From NCBI GenBank assembly GCA_004151065.3, contig NWUY0300071006.1, positions 2,701 through 23,720 on the forward strand: a DNA stretch of 21,020 bases. The letters are read 5' to 3'. How positions within the stretch are numbered: the first letter of the stretch is position 1; every line of letters begins with the position of its first letter. A program made the position numbers and the translations under genes. The notes below the pieces were generated by a model, which had not been told where the DNA came from, searched no databases, and saw only the letters and a program-made list of their open reading frames with translations. Of the stretch, positions 1 through 10,090 are shown piece after piece. Source of the stretch: Larix sibirica (Eukaryota > Streptophyta > Pinopsida > Pinales > Pinaceae).

Positions 1-294
1 GCTTGATAGAGCCTAGTATTTGGATCTATGCTGGTATAAGAGAAAAGTTGTCTTTCTAAAGAGAATTGGCATTGTTCTTTGTTTTAAGATCCCTAAAAAG
101 GTGAAATCCTTCTCTAGATAGTTGTTTCTTGTATAGCCTTGAATTGAAATTTAATTTAATGTGTAATGAACTTTAGATACTTAATATAAGAGTAATTGAC
201 TACACAATATTAGAATAATTGAATAGATAATTAGTTTTAGATATCATTTATCATAGATATTTAAAAACATATGATTTATGTTTGCATCATTATA
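1..294. repeat. Tandem array of ~420-bp units, left part (truncated by window edge)
   Basis: This segment aligns by eye to the repeated units that resume at 2526. The shared anchor tttatcatagat occurs at 247-258, 2905-2916 and 3324-3335. After subtracting the inserted LTR element and its duplicated 5 bp, the spacings are about 422 and 419 bp. The stretch around 61-115 (gagaattgg ... gtgaaatcc) matches the corresponding parts at about 2738, 3159 and 3590. The left end of the array lies outside the window. Copies are diverged and carry no open frame. Confidence 0.75.
290..294. repeat. Target-site duplication, left copy (ttata)
   Basis: The five bases ttata directly precede the LTR. The right copy at 2526-2530 reads ttcta, one mismatch. 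An uninterrupted unit of the array reads ccattatatgaatg around 3369-3382, which is what removing the element plus one ttata copy would restore. This supports ttata as the original target and ttcta as a later mutation. Confidence 0.6.
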
Positions 295-655
295 TGTTTT
301 GTACCTAAGATTTAATGTAACATAATAAACTAGACTACATACAATGTACGACAAATGTAAACATGGAGCACTACTCCCCAATATATAAGAAAGATGAATT
401 ACACAATAACTCCTCAAAGACTTAGAGAACCTCCTCCAAATACTTTAATACATTCATATATCCAATTCACATGCTCCCCTCAATAATGACTATATATATA
501 CATATACACTCATTGCACATGTGGGCCCTTCACTAGGATGACCAGTATTGCATATGCATTTATTTCATTACATATATATTTAACCCCATATATGCAACCC
601 TTGAATTCATATCATATACATTTAAACCCATATATAATGCACTTGGTTCATAACA
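295..655 (-). repeat. LTR (3' LTR in the inferred orientation)
   Basis: Direct repeat of 2157-2525. Shared landmarks include aaatgtaaacatggagcac, cattcatatatccaatt, attgcatatgcattta, catttaaacccatatat and the terminal cataaca. The first bases tgttttg have lost one match to the terminal inverse. Confidence 0.75.
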
Positions 656-677
656 TAATACCCTCCAATTTTTTTTT
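656..677 (-). other. Candidate polypurine tract of the LTR element
   Basis: On the minus strand the bases leading into the LTR are nine A followed by TTGGAGGGTATTA. Purine-rich tracts at this position prime plus-strand DNA synthesis in LTR retrotransposons. The tract contains a few pyrimidines, as expected in an old copy. It is one of two reasons for choosing the minus orientation. Confidence 0.4.
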
Positions 678-1851
678 CCAAAAAGATTTGTAATTAAGGG
701 ATCTATACATGATGAAACCAAGTAATAGGATTCCCTTATATCCATGCTTTTCTGTTATGATTGATGATGATCCATCCATTCAAATTTGACATTTTTTGGA
801 CTTAATCCTTGATAGTTGATAGTTTCATTTATTTTATAAAAGATTGTAAGTCAATTTATATGTCTAAATCCCGTTACATTTAATTATAAATCCGGAGTTC
901 ATAAACTTATGAAATGTGAAATGCAAGCACAATATATGCACAATTATATTATTTGAAGCATGGTATACCTAATATGCTTATGGAAATTAAATGAATTTAT
1001 CTCTTAAAAGCAATTGCATCACTAAATCATGTCTTACTTATCCACAATGCCATAAATTAGGTTGCAGTTAAGTGTTCAATTCTCAAGATCTAAACCTTTC
1101 TACAAAAATGCTCCATTTTAGTATATGAACATAATTCAATGAATGCAAATGATTTCAAATGCATAAATAAAACAAACCACACTTCATCAATCAAAAGAAA
1201 GCGTAATCAATCCTAGCAATGATCATTTTCTTGGACACCATCATGCTACCAAGACCCGATGTCACCAAGTTATCTTTTGACATGTGCTCTAAGCATCTAT
1301 TCTTTATCAACGCTTTAATAAAAGGAAGACACAATTGCATAGAATAAACACACATGCATAAAATAAAATAAAGGGAAAGACTACCATAATCCATTTGGAG
1401 TGATCTCAATTATCCCAAGAACAAGGTAGTAAACTAAACTACAACATCCTAAAACGTAAATTGAAACATACTATTTATAGAATCAAGGCATGTTATTTAT
1501 AGAAGTATAGAATGAAAGGAAATACCAAGAAATTTTATTCTCTCCATGATAAGTTGGAGATTTGTCCAAGGGTCCTCTCTTTGAAATGGATAAAGCACTC
1601 TTATTTATACATAAATTTTATTTGATACTAAAATAATAAAAATCAATGTAGATCCACAATTCTCTCATGTGGTTCAAAAGCCTGCTAAAACTAGTAACTA
1701 AAAATCAACACATAATATGTCCAATATATTTGCTAACTAGTATTTCCCAAATATCCATGATTCTTCTCCATCCAATATTATTTAATAACCAAACCAAATA
1801 TAAATAAAAAGATCCATGGTTTAATCCATGAGTTGCAAATTTCCTGTTCCT

Positions 1852-1920
1852 GTAACCACTAGCTAGTTTCAGTAACCACTAGGTAGTTATGGTAACCACT
1901 AGTCCAGTTCCTATAATCAC
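1852..1920. repeat. 20-bp minisatellite, about 3.5 copies
   Basis: The core gtaaccactag begins at 1852, 1872 and 1892, exactly 20 bp apart. A degraded fourth copy (tataatcact) begins at 1912. It lies inside the LTR element, in what would be the 5' leader on the minus strand. Confidence 0.75.
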
Positions 1921-2138
1921 TTGAAAATTTACTCAATTCTCGAAGATAAGTGAGGATATGCTATTTTTCTAAAATTTAATCATAAATACATTAAAATACT
2001 AAAATAAATGAATTGGAAAATATCTTTAACCTAATCCCACATAAAGCATAAAAATGGAATAAAATGGAAAAGGATTAAAAATTGAGGGAATGATTATGAA
2101 AAACATGGTAGAATGACGTGGCAATATGACAATTATTA

Positions 2139-2156
2139 GAGTTGAGATGTACCAAA
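2139..2156 (-). other. Candidate primer-binding site of the LTR element
   Basis: Read on the minus strand, the LTR ends in ACATAACA and is followed by TTTGGTACATCTCAACTC. TGGTA at +3 matches the start of the classic plant initiator-tRNA-Met primer site (TGGTATCAGAGC). The rest does not match, so the primer identity is uncertain. Confidence 0.3.
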
Positions 2157-2525
2157 TGTTATGTACCTAATCCTTAAGATAGCATAATAAACCAAAATAC
2201 TCACAGTGTATAATAAATGTAAACATGGAGCACAACTCCATGGTATATAAGAGAGATGATTTACAAAATAACTCCTTAAAGATTAAGAGAAACTCCTCCA
2301 AATAACCAATACATTCATATATCCAATTTAGATTATACCATCAATAATGAATACATGAACTATACACATACCTATTCACTCATTGAACAGGTGGGGCCTG
2401 CACTAGGTTGACCACTATTGCATATGCATTTACTTCATTACATATACATTTAACCCCATATATGCCACCCTTGGGGTCATATAATATACATTTAAACCCA
2501 TATATGTCTCCGTTGGGTCATAACA
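2157..2525 (-). repeat. LTR (5' LTR in the inferred orientation)
   Basis: This copy keeps both perfect ends, TGTTATG and CATAACA. It contains a small inverted repeat, catggag-cacaa-ctccatg, at 2224-2242, which is broken in the other LTR (catggagcactactcccc). On the minus strand the stretch after this hairpin, rich in TTTATTATAC-like sequence, would lie near the end of the LTR and could act in 3' processing; that is inference. Confidence 0.75.
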
Positions 2526-2530
2526 TTCTA
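2526..2530. repeat. Target-site duplication, right copy (ttcta)
   Basis: Partner of 290-294 with one substitution. The sequence right after it (tgaatataagtaga) continues the interrupted tandem unit. Confidence 0.6.
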
Positions 2531-3665
2531 TGAATATAAGTAGAATATTTTTCATATAGGATCTTGAGAATATTAATGACGTTTGTACAAATAGCTTATG
2601 AAATATTCTCAATAAGTGTCTTTGCTACATCAATTGATGGGTGTTATTTTTATGCACACTTGTGAGATGCATACATTGTTCCTTATAGTAGAGGCAAAAA
2701 GTTATATTTGTATAGGAGAAGAACTTATTTCCTAATAAGAGCATTGTATTTTGTCTTTGTCTTAGGGTCACTAGAAAGACAAAATCCTCCTCCAAAGATT
2801 CATTTGTATGTATAATATTGAATGGTTAGTCCATTTGATGTTTTGTAAACTCTAGATATTGTATATAAATGAATTTCCCTAGCTGTGACTAGTTTTAGAT
2901 AATGTTTATCATAGATCTATCCAAGCTTCTTCTTTATGGTTTTGTCTATTATATGAATATAAATAGACTATTATTCATTTAGGCTCTAGAGCATAGTATG
3001 AAAGTCTACAAAAATATCTTATGAAATCTTATCGACAGGGATCTTTGCTACATTAGTTGATAGGTGTTATTGATATGTGCATTTGTGAGATTCATTCATG
3101 GTGCCTTGTAGTGGAGACCAAAAGAGCTAATTGTATATGGGAAAAATGAATTTCTAACAAGATAATTTATATTTGTCTAAATTTTGTCAAGGTTGTTTTA
3201 AAGGTAAAGTGCTCCTCCATTTTTTTTTATTGTAGAATCTTTAATCAGAATTGAATTTGATGTTTTGTGAACTCAAGATATTGCATATAAGTGAATTTCA
3301 CTAGCTAATCAATTTAGATATTGTTTATCATAGATATGTAAAAACTTATGCTCTATGGTTTTGTCCATTATATGAATGAAAGTAGACCATTTTTCATTTA
3401 GTCTGTTGGCCAAAATTACAACAAACTCAATACAAATATCTTATTAAATCTTCTCAGTAGGTATATTTCCTACATTAGTACATTAGTTGATGGGTGTTAT
3501 TTCTATGTGCTCTTGTGAGATGCATGTGTGGTGCCTTATACTAGAGACTAAAAGTGTTATTTGTATAAAATAAAAATTGTATTTCTAATAAGAGAATTGG
3601 AATTTTTCTTTAACTCAAGGCCTCTAGAAAGTCAAAATCCTCCTCCCAAGATTCCTTTTTAAAAT
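2526..3665. repeat. Tandem array of ~420-bp units, right part
   Basis: At least two and a half further units follow the LTR element. Anchors: tgat(g/a)ggtgttat at 2635, 3058 and 3488; gatgttttgt(a/g)aact at about 2838 and 3259; tttatcatagat at 2905 and 3324. The last unit is about 8 bp longer, where tacattagt is doubled at 3472-3489. The similarity fades after about 3665. Nothing suggests coding capacity; a satellite-like or locally duplicated non-coding unit is the simplest reading. Confidence 0.75.
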
Positions 3666-5015
3666 TCAAATTGTCATAGCATTGGTCATTTCCCTAGATA
3701 ACATCTTAGTAATGAGTGCAATTATAAATGTAGATATGAAAAAGAGACAAAAAGACATTCATGCTTGTTTATACCAAGGATACAAATAGCTTGTCAAATG
3801 TTCTTGTCAAGGTCAAAAACCTATCTTAAACCTACATTTGTCAAAATATCATTTTCATTAATCCACTATAAATCATATATTGTCGGTAACAATGTTAACT
3901 CGATTGTTCTGATGTCAAATTTTGAGCAATTACATGCTTCAATTCATCTTCTTATTTTCCAATAGTCTCATTTTATAAATTTTCAATTCAATTTTTCTTA
4001 GTTACATCTCATTTCCCTCACTAGATTTGTAAAAATTTACTTTATTCTATAGCATTTTTGCTTTTTTTTTCTTTTGTTCTTGATTATGTTTTATATCTCT
4101 TTCCATTATAGATTATATGAAACTTAAGCATTTGAAAACAACTCATTGTTTTGAGCATGCAACAACTATTTTCTAATTGTATAATCTTCCTTGTTCTCTA
4201 AGATCCTTTTTTTCCACATATATAGGTGATTCCTGCAAATTTTTTGAAACTTTGTGTTCATCTAAAGCTCACATTTGCACATACTATATTTACTTATATC
4301 TCGATCATTGTAAGGAGATTTGTCTATTGATCAAATCAAACATTGCATTGTCTTGTGATGAATGCTATTAGAACAAAGAACTTATTGTAGGTTTTTGTGA
4401 TTTTGAATTTAGTTCTCCTTTGCTATTTTTTTATTATCAATTGTCATAATTGTGCCTTTGCTATATTTACAACTATAGAATCTATATTTGATATGGAAGG
4501 ATGGCGTTGTTTCCATTGTAACAGTTTGAGATTGTAGAGAAAATCATTCATAGAATTGCCATAGTGCTTCAAAAACTCTTGATGGTTGCATGCTTTTAAG
4601 GGAGATATTAAAGAAAAGGGAGCATGTGATAACTAGAGAAAACAAAACTATACTAGCTCTTATTTAGTATGTGTACATTCATAGGACTAAATGTTTATCC
4701 CCCAAAATAACTTTAAGACTTTGAGATATAGTGTTTCTATGTTGTAGTGTGGTTCTAGTGACAATAAATGTGAAATATCCAAGTTGAAACAATGCTAGAT
4801 AATTATGGATGAGATGCAATGCAATTGTGTACGTTGAACTAATTGAATTACCATGTGTATTAGATAATAAAAAAATTACATATGTATGTTCCAAGACAAA
4901 TCACTATAATTTTTTCCAACTTGTTCCCCTCCATTTTGTATTTGAAATGATGCGTGGAGATATATATGATCATTTTCATAGAAAAACATCTAATTGAAAT
5001 TCCTTTCGTGGTTTT
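3666..5015. other. No recognisable feature
   Basis: AT-rich sequence with several short plus-strand open stretches (3765-3965, 4177-4371, 4809-4997) that show no domain I recognise. The 4177-4371 frame is rich in Cys, Tyr and Ile and could be a decayed exon, but I cannot support that from sequence alone. Confidence 0.3.
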
Positions 5016-6078
5016 GTGTTATTCTGCTACATTGTTTCATTGCATGCTTTTTCTTATTTGATCATGGATTGTGCAAGTGAAGGCAAGGGAAATTTTGATG
5101 AAATATGTCTTTCATACATAGAAAATGTTTATGCCAAATTTTCACCAAGTGTGCTAGAAATTGATCGCATGTTATCTAAGTTTAATTTATTTTTACTAGA
5201 GAATTTCCAATATAGATCAGGTGCTTACTTATTTGGCATGGTTGTATTCTTGCTCCATTTCCATTTATATATCAATTGAGATATTAAGACATAGAACATT
5301 AAATCACTTTTGGGCTTATTTAGGTCATCAAGATGTTGTTGCTCTTTTATTAATGAGAATATAAGTAGCTACTGATTTTCTAGAAATCTTGGATGATATC
5401 AATGACTCAGACATATTTGCGTATAATGTATCTTTCTTCTTCTAAGATACATGGTGATTCTAATCTTGGTTGGTGGGGTGATACTTTTTATACTAAGTGG
5501 TTTTTTAGTTGGTTTTTTTTCCTAGTGTCCATTTCACATTTACAAAAGGGACACAATACCTTTACTTCAACACAAATAAGCCAAAATATGAATATAGGAT
5601 ATTGTCCCATGTTCAAGATCGGTCATGTGACCTCTTTGAGACTTTATGGTGATATAAAGAAACACTGCCTACAAAATATTTAACTAGATTCTCTAGTGCA
5701 TCTAAATGTGCATATTTTCTTGTAACTACTCGAGTGGACATGTTTTCCATTGAGAAATCACATATAGAACAACAAATTTACATCATTGATGTTATTGCTA
5801 GATATTACCACAACTCATTATTTGAATCAATTTGCAAAATGACACCTTAGTTTTATGTTCCTTATTTGAAAAAAAATGCACAAACCTTCTATAATGCTTA
5901 TCTCACACATGATATCAGAAACAATACATGTTTAAATATATACCTTTTAGTCAATGTCAGTAACAAACACAAAGTGGCTACTAATTGGAATTTTTATACA
6001 ATTAATTCATTGGTCTTGTATGAAGATGGTAACGAAGGAGGTCATTTCGCAATACAATGCTTATGTGAGCTACTTTAG
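5016..6078 (+). pseudogene. Unidentified plus-strand coding-like relic
   Basis: I do not recognise this sequence. From about 5640 to 6078 one plus-strand frame reads on for roughly 145 codons with only two stops (one near 5650 and TAG at 5848-5850), unusual in such AT-rich DNA. It includes stretches such as TTRVDMFSIEKSHIEQQIY and YEDGNEGGHFAIQCLCELL and ends in TAG at 6076-6078. Upstream frames at 5016-5279 and 5393-5683 are also open but lie in other phases, implying frameshifts or introns if they belong together. The complementary strand is dense in stops here and shows no retroelement pol motifs. It could be a decayed host gene, a transposon ORF, or chance. Confidence 0.25.
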
Positions 6079-6089
6079 ATGAAAATTTT

Positions 6090-7000
6090 TGTCTAGAGTA
6101 TAGAATCACTTGCTATTATCCTCAAATTTCATTGAACTTATGCTTCATTAAATGTAATCTATCTTACCCAGTTTATTCTAGGTTCCTTGCATATACATGT
6201 CCAACCATTTCTTTGAATGTATTACAAAAGTACTAGTTTCATCCAATCACTTGAAAAGAGTAGTTGTTCTATTGAACCACAACCAAAGAGAGTTATCACA
6301 CCATTCATTTTCATGGGTTCCTTATCTTGTATACCATTAGTAATAATTTTCTTAGCAACAAATGTAATTTAGGTTCCCTATTCTCCAAGGTTACCATTTC
6401 AACTCATACCTCTTTTTATCACCTTTTTATACATTATTAACTTCTCCAAAATTGTCAACCAAATAGGTTTTACTACATCTCATCACAAACATAGCAATAT
6501 ATGCATGTAGAGTAGAATTTTAATATTCAACTAGTGCCTTCTCATCTAAGGTGGGGTCTGATGGGAATTTGTTGGAGATGGTGGTAAAATATTGATTGAA
6601 ATCTTCTCTTTTTTTTCTTTCGTATGCATTTTTAGGGACATTATTCCTTCAAGACTGTGGTTGAGGTTGATTCATCCCCAAATTTTCCTATGAAGGCCTT
6701 TTCAAAATCATCCTAATCTAAAATTGATCCTATTGGAAGGTTAAAATACCATGTCGAATCCTTAGTTTTAAAAGTATATGGAAACAATTTACAAATCACA
6801 TATTCATGTTCAACGTTCATTAAATGAATTTCCATATAGAAATTTTGTATATGATCTTCTATAGAATATGATTTATCTAGGTTGAATTTATGAGGCATGC
6901 ATTCATGCTACTTTGGCAAGTCATATAATTGACCTATTAAACTCGGGGAAACGTGGGATCTCCAAGTTGGTAATGTAGGTTGATTATGATTCATTTATGT
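6090..7000 (-). pseudogene. gag: Ty3/gypsy-type retrotransposon gag, broken
   Basis: The minus frame 6898-6713 reads like the plant retrotransposon Gag domain: an acidic start (SIEDHIQNFYME), then KLFPYTFKTKDSTWYFNLP, followed by DDFEKAFIGKFGDES just past a stop. That TAG at 6713-6715 stands where family members usually have Trp before the DDFE-like motif. Near an A8 run (6609-6616 on the plus strand) the similarity changes frame and continues as EDFNQYFTTISNKFP, then HAYIAMFVMRCSKTYLVDNF, then fades. In the family these segments form the capsid-like helices that assemble the particle. No protease, reverse transcriptase or integrase follows below 6090, so the element is truncated or rearranged. 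The name rests on remembered motif order. Confidence 0.7.
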
Positions 7001-7217
7001 ATCCAAAAATTTATGTAAGTTCATAGTATTTCTTGAAAACTCTAATAGATATAAATATCTAAGGAAGTTAAAGAACAATTAGTTAAGCTTGGAGGGGTCA
7101 AGTGGATTGTGTTCAAAGATAGAAGAATTTTGTCCGAAGCAAACTCGACCAAATAATCCATGGTATCTACTAAAATTTTATCAAGAGTCTGGATATTTCT
7201 CTCAGTGGTTCTATTTC
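7001..7217. other. Sequence just upstream of the gag relic
   Basis: Minus-strand translation gives fragments such as NLEIPRFPEFNRSI that may be the N-terminal part of the same Gag, but stops occur in every frame. No separate feature is seen. Confidence 0.25.
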
Positions 7218-7589
7218 TTATAGGAAGTAAGGAAATGGTATGGAATTTACTAGTCCTTTTTGTTCATGTTTAGGTAAAATGACAAAACTCTGTGAATTCC
7301 TAGTTGGGGATAATGTAAACATGTTCATATTTTGAGGAAACAAAATTTTTGAAACTAGCACTAGTCTCGTGAAAAATATGTTCTGAGTTGAAATATTCAC
7401 TCTAGGTAGAAATATGGTTTCGATATGAATTATTATTGGATCATTCAATAGGAAAAAGATGTGATTGATATGGATATATTTCATTTGATTCATGGTCCTC
7501 CTTCTAATGCCAAAACTATTGATACGATATATTTTCCCTATGTACACAGCATGTATTCTCCCCATTGTAAGGGAAAAATTAAACTTCAT
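7218..7589 (-). pseudogene. 123-codon open frame, possible leader region of the gag element
   Basis: An uninterrupted minus-strand frame with an ATG at 7589. It ends about 220 bp before the clearer Gag similarity and lies on the same strand. It has no domain that I recognise and an AT-driven composition (many Ile, Asn, Phe). It may belong to the 5' part of the same degraded retroelement, or may be a chance open frame. Confidence 0.2.
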
Positions 7590-8430
7590 GTTATTTGAAA
7601 TAGGGAATCCTCATAGTTTCTATCCCAACAATCATTATAATTGATTGAGTACATTTATGAAGAAATGAAAAATGCGAATTCAATTATATTCTAAATGCAA
7701 TATGCAATTCTACTCTAAATGTTTCCTACCCCTATTTACTATGAGAGCTAAATATGGAATCAATTTTACTTCTATAATTATATTTAGTAAATAATTATTG
7801 AATTACTAATGTAAAAGTACAAGCAATCATTCATTGCTTAAAAATATTCTATAATTAGATAAATGGATATAGTTCTATATCCATAGGCTATATATAAATG
7901 GGTGAGAGGTGAAATAAAATGAGGTTGCATAATTAATTAGAGAATAACCTTCATATTAAGAAACAGTCTCACAGTAATTCCAATAACAATAAGCAAACAT
8001 AAAAAGGTTCCATACATATTACCATATTATAATTTCAATTCCTCCCTCAACAAATTGGATAGCAACTATTTCTCCTCATTAATTTTCTAAAGTAGTTTAA
8101 AAAATTGCACAAAAAATCCCTTCTCTTTCTACAAATTTTACATATGTAGTTTTTCATACAAGTAAGTGCTTCCCTCCTTCGTCTCTTGGCCTTTTAAATT
8201 CCACAATGCAAAATTTTTTTTTATCCTTTTATAAAATATAAATTCTTCCTTCATCCTTATCTTGGAAGTATTGTGTCCAAACTTCATAATTTGTCAATAA
8301 TCCTATAGGGCATGGAAAAATCAACTACTCAAAATATACCTCATACATGATTATATATATGGACATGGCTCTAATTGATTTTGAAAGGAATTAATAAATG
8401 AATTAATCAAATTTATTTCTTTTGAAGGAG
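7590..8430. other. AT-rich non-coding stretch with a palindrome beside a TATA-like motif
   Basis: No coding similarity on either strand. A perfect inverted repeat with 10-bp arms (atggatatag-tt-ctatatccat) occupies 7863-7884, and tatatataaat follows directly at about 7889-7899. On the minus strand the motif reads atttatatata, so it could be a core promoter for transcripts towards the gag relic. That is inference; such motifs are frequent in AT-rich DNA. Confidence 0.3.
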
Positions 8431-10090
8431 GTGATATATACTCCATCAACCTTGTGTTAGCCACATTGGGAGCAATTTCTATGACCACCCTCTCGTGCTT
8501 AATGTTATTTTCTAGGTCTTCCATGCATTGTTTTACTAGTATAGGTGATTTTGTTTAACTAAGAGAAGGTAATTGACATATTTGAATTACTCTTTGGGCT
8601 ACTTGGAATATATGAAGATGTTTTTTCAATATCCTTCAATCATTATTCTCTAATTTGGTACATGATGACTTCCAATTTACTAGCACCACCACTATGCAAT
8701 TGATCTATTTCTTGCTTAGCCTTGCCAAGTATCCATGAGCATTATTTTCTTCCTCCCACCATTTCCTTATCTTGTCAAAATTAATTTTATTTCCTTCTTG
8801 TTGTTCCTTCTTCTATTTCCAACTTTTAGAAAAATTATTAAGTTGAAAACCTCATTCTTGTAAATCTTGCAAATTTTCAAACAACAAATTTTGTGTTGCA
8901 TTCAATTCTTCTTGCACCTCCATAGAACATGCCTTGAACTCTATTGTTTCAATTTTATACTATTTTACTTAATGTTATAGCGTTTATATATTCATTTTCT
9001 ACTTCTTATATACATTTCACCATATTTGTCACGTTTGTCTCTATAGCCTTGAAGAAACAAGGTCACGATGGTATTGTGGCTATGGGGTTGAAATTTGTCC
9101 CTTTAATGACGATGACTTTAGTTGTTACAATGACCTCTTCATGTTGTGATATCATCAATTTATTGTTATTTTGTATGACCAATTTCCTTCTTTTCTTGTC
9201 AAATATGAAGGAATACAAAATAGTCACCTATTCCTTATCTGTTGGTGTAGGTTGGTCTAAACTTAGTCCAAGATAAGGAATATGACCCTTATCATTGATC
9301 AAGTAAATCTAGTAAAATTGTTAGTTTTGGGGCACTTTATTCATGTGTCTTTATCAATGCTTCATCCACCTATTGTGTAGCATTCGCTTTCTCTTCTTAT
9401 CTTGTCATTTCTTATTCACTATCATACTTTCTCTTATATTTTATTGATGCATATTCTTATTCTTGATGGAATTTATCTTGCTTAGTTGCTTGTTACCTAG
9501 CATCCTCCTCAACCTTATTTTTTTCTTTCATCTTCTCTTTTTTGTTTTTATTTTTGTAATATGACAATTTTCACTATTGCTTCACTATATGAGTTGCTTC
9601 TATGATATATCTTCTCATCGGACTAGGTCTCGTTCTGATAAGGACAACAATATTTCAATGTCCACTTAGTGGTTTGTAACTATGTCAAAACGATCATTTG
9701 TTCTAAATATTTCTTTCACTAAAATGATAGGATTTTTGTGTCTTAGCTTCCACTACAACTAACTTGGTGGTGCATACAATGTAGGGTCCTACGGATAGTG
9801 CAAATGTAGGCCAAATATATTGTTGTCTCTTGTAAGTAATGTTGCAAGTCTATGCAAGAAATCCTAATAGTTGATATATTAAACTACAATATTATTAGGA
9901 ATAAACTTGGGAAAAATATGTGGAGATTTGGATTCTCCACGTACTTTAAGATATGTATACTTTTTCATTATATTATATTGATCACCAATTGTGCTTACCA
10001 CTTTCATCACCTCCTTAGTCATACATGGGGATGGTGTATAAAAAACTAAGGCATACGGGGGAGAAATGAAATTGTCACAGGTTCCCATAT
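8430..10090 (-). pseudogene. Unidentified minus-strand coding relic with coiled-coil-like second half
   Basis: Family not recognised. The 10088-9879 frame is open for 69 codons with protein-like content (PPYALVFYTPSPCMTKEVMK, TYLKVRGESKSPHIFPKFIP). After a stop the similarity-like reading continues (KLRHKNPIILVKEIFR, RFDIVTNH-VDIEIL), shifts frame near 9635 to SPMRRYIIEATHIVKQ, and becomes K/E/Q-rich (NKKEKMKEKNKVEEDAR, EYASIKYKRKYDSE). Further down come VQEELNATQNLLFENLQDLQ, IRKWWEEENNAHGYLA and KQEIDQLHSGGASKLEVIM, which look like heptad-type coiled coil. At least ten stops and several frameshifts break about 550 codons. It lies on the same strand as the gag relic downstream and may belong to the same or another retroelement; it could also be a decayed host gene. 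Confidence 0.4.

Larger units (their letters stand above)
295..2525 (-). mobile_element. Non-autonomous LTR retrotransposon (2.23 kb)
   Basis: Two direct repeats of 361 and 369 bp flank about 1.5 kb of internal DNA. Both LTRs end in CATAACA on the plus strand; the 2157 copy starts with the perfect inverse TGTTATG and the 295 copy with the mutated TGTTTTG. The minus orientation is inferred from a purine-rich tract next to the LTR at 295-655 and a TGGTA match next to the other LTR. I find no gag, protease, integrase, reverse transcriptase or RNase H motif inside, so it must have depended on proteins in trans. The size falls between typical TRIM and LARD classes; an internally deleted Ty1/copia derivative is an alternative. 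The LTRs match at roughly four of five positions by eye, so the insertion is old. Confidence 0.75.

Noticed and set aside
490-511. tatatatatacatataca microsatellite
   Set aside because: Too short and ordinary in AT-rich plant DNA; it lies within the LTR.
1852-1920. CRISPR-like array
   Set aside because: Repeats are contiguous with no unique spacers and lie in plant retroelement DNA.
3666-6080. pol region of the gag-bearing retroelement downstream on the minus strand
   Set aside because: I looked for protease, YxDD, RNase H and integrase motifs on the minus strand and saw none; stops are dense.
9852-10049. 65-codon plus-strand open frame
   Set aside because: Overlaps the more protein-like minus-strand relic at 9879-10088.
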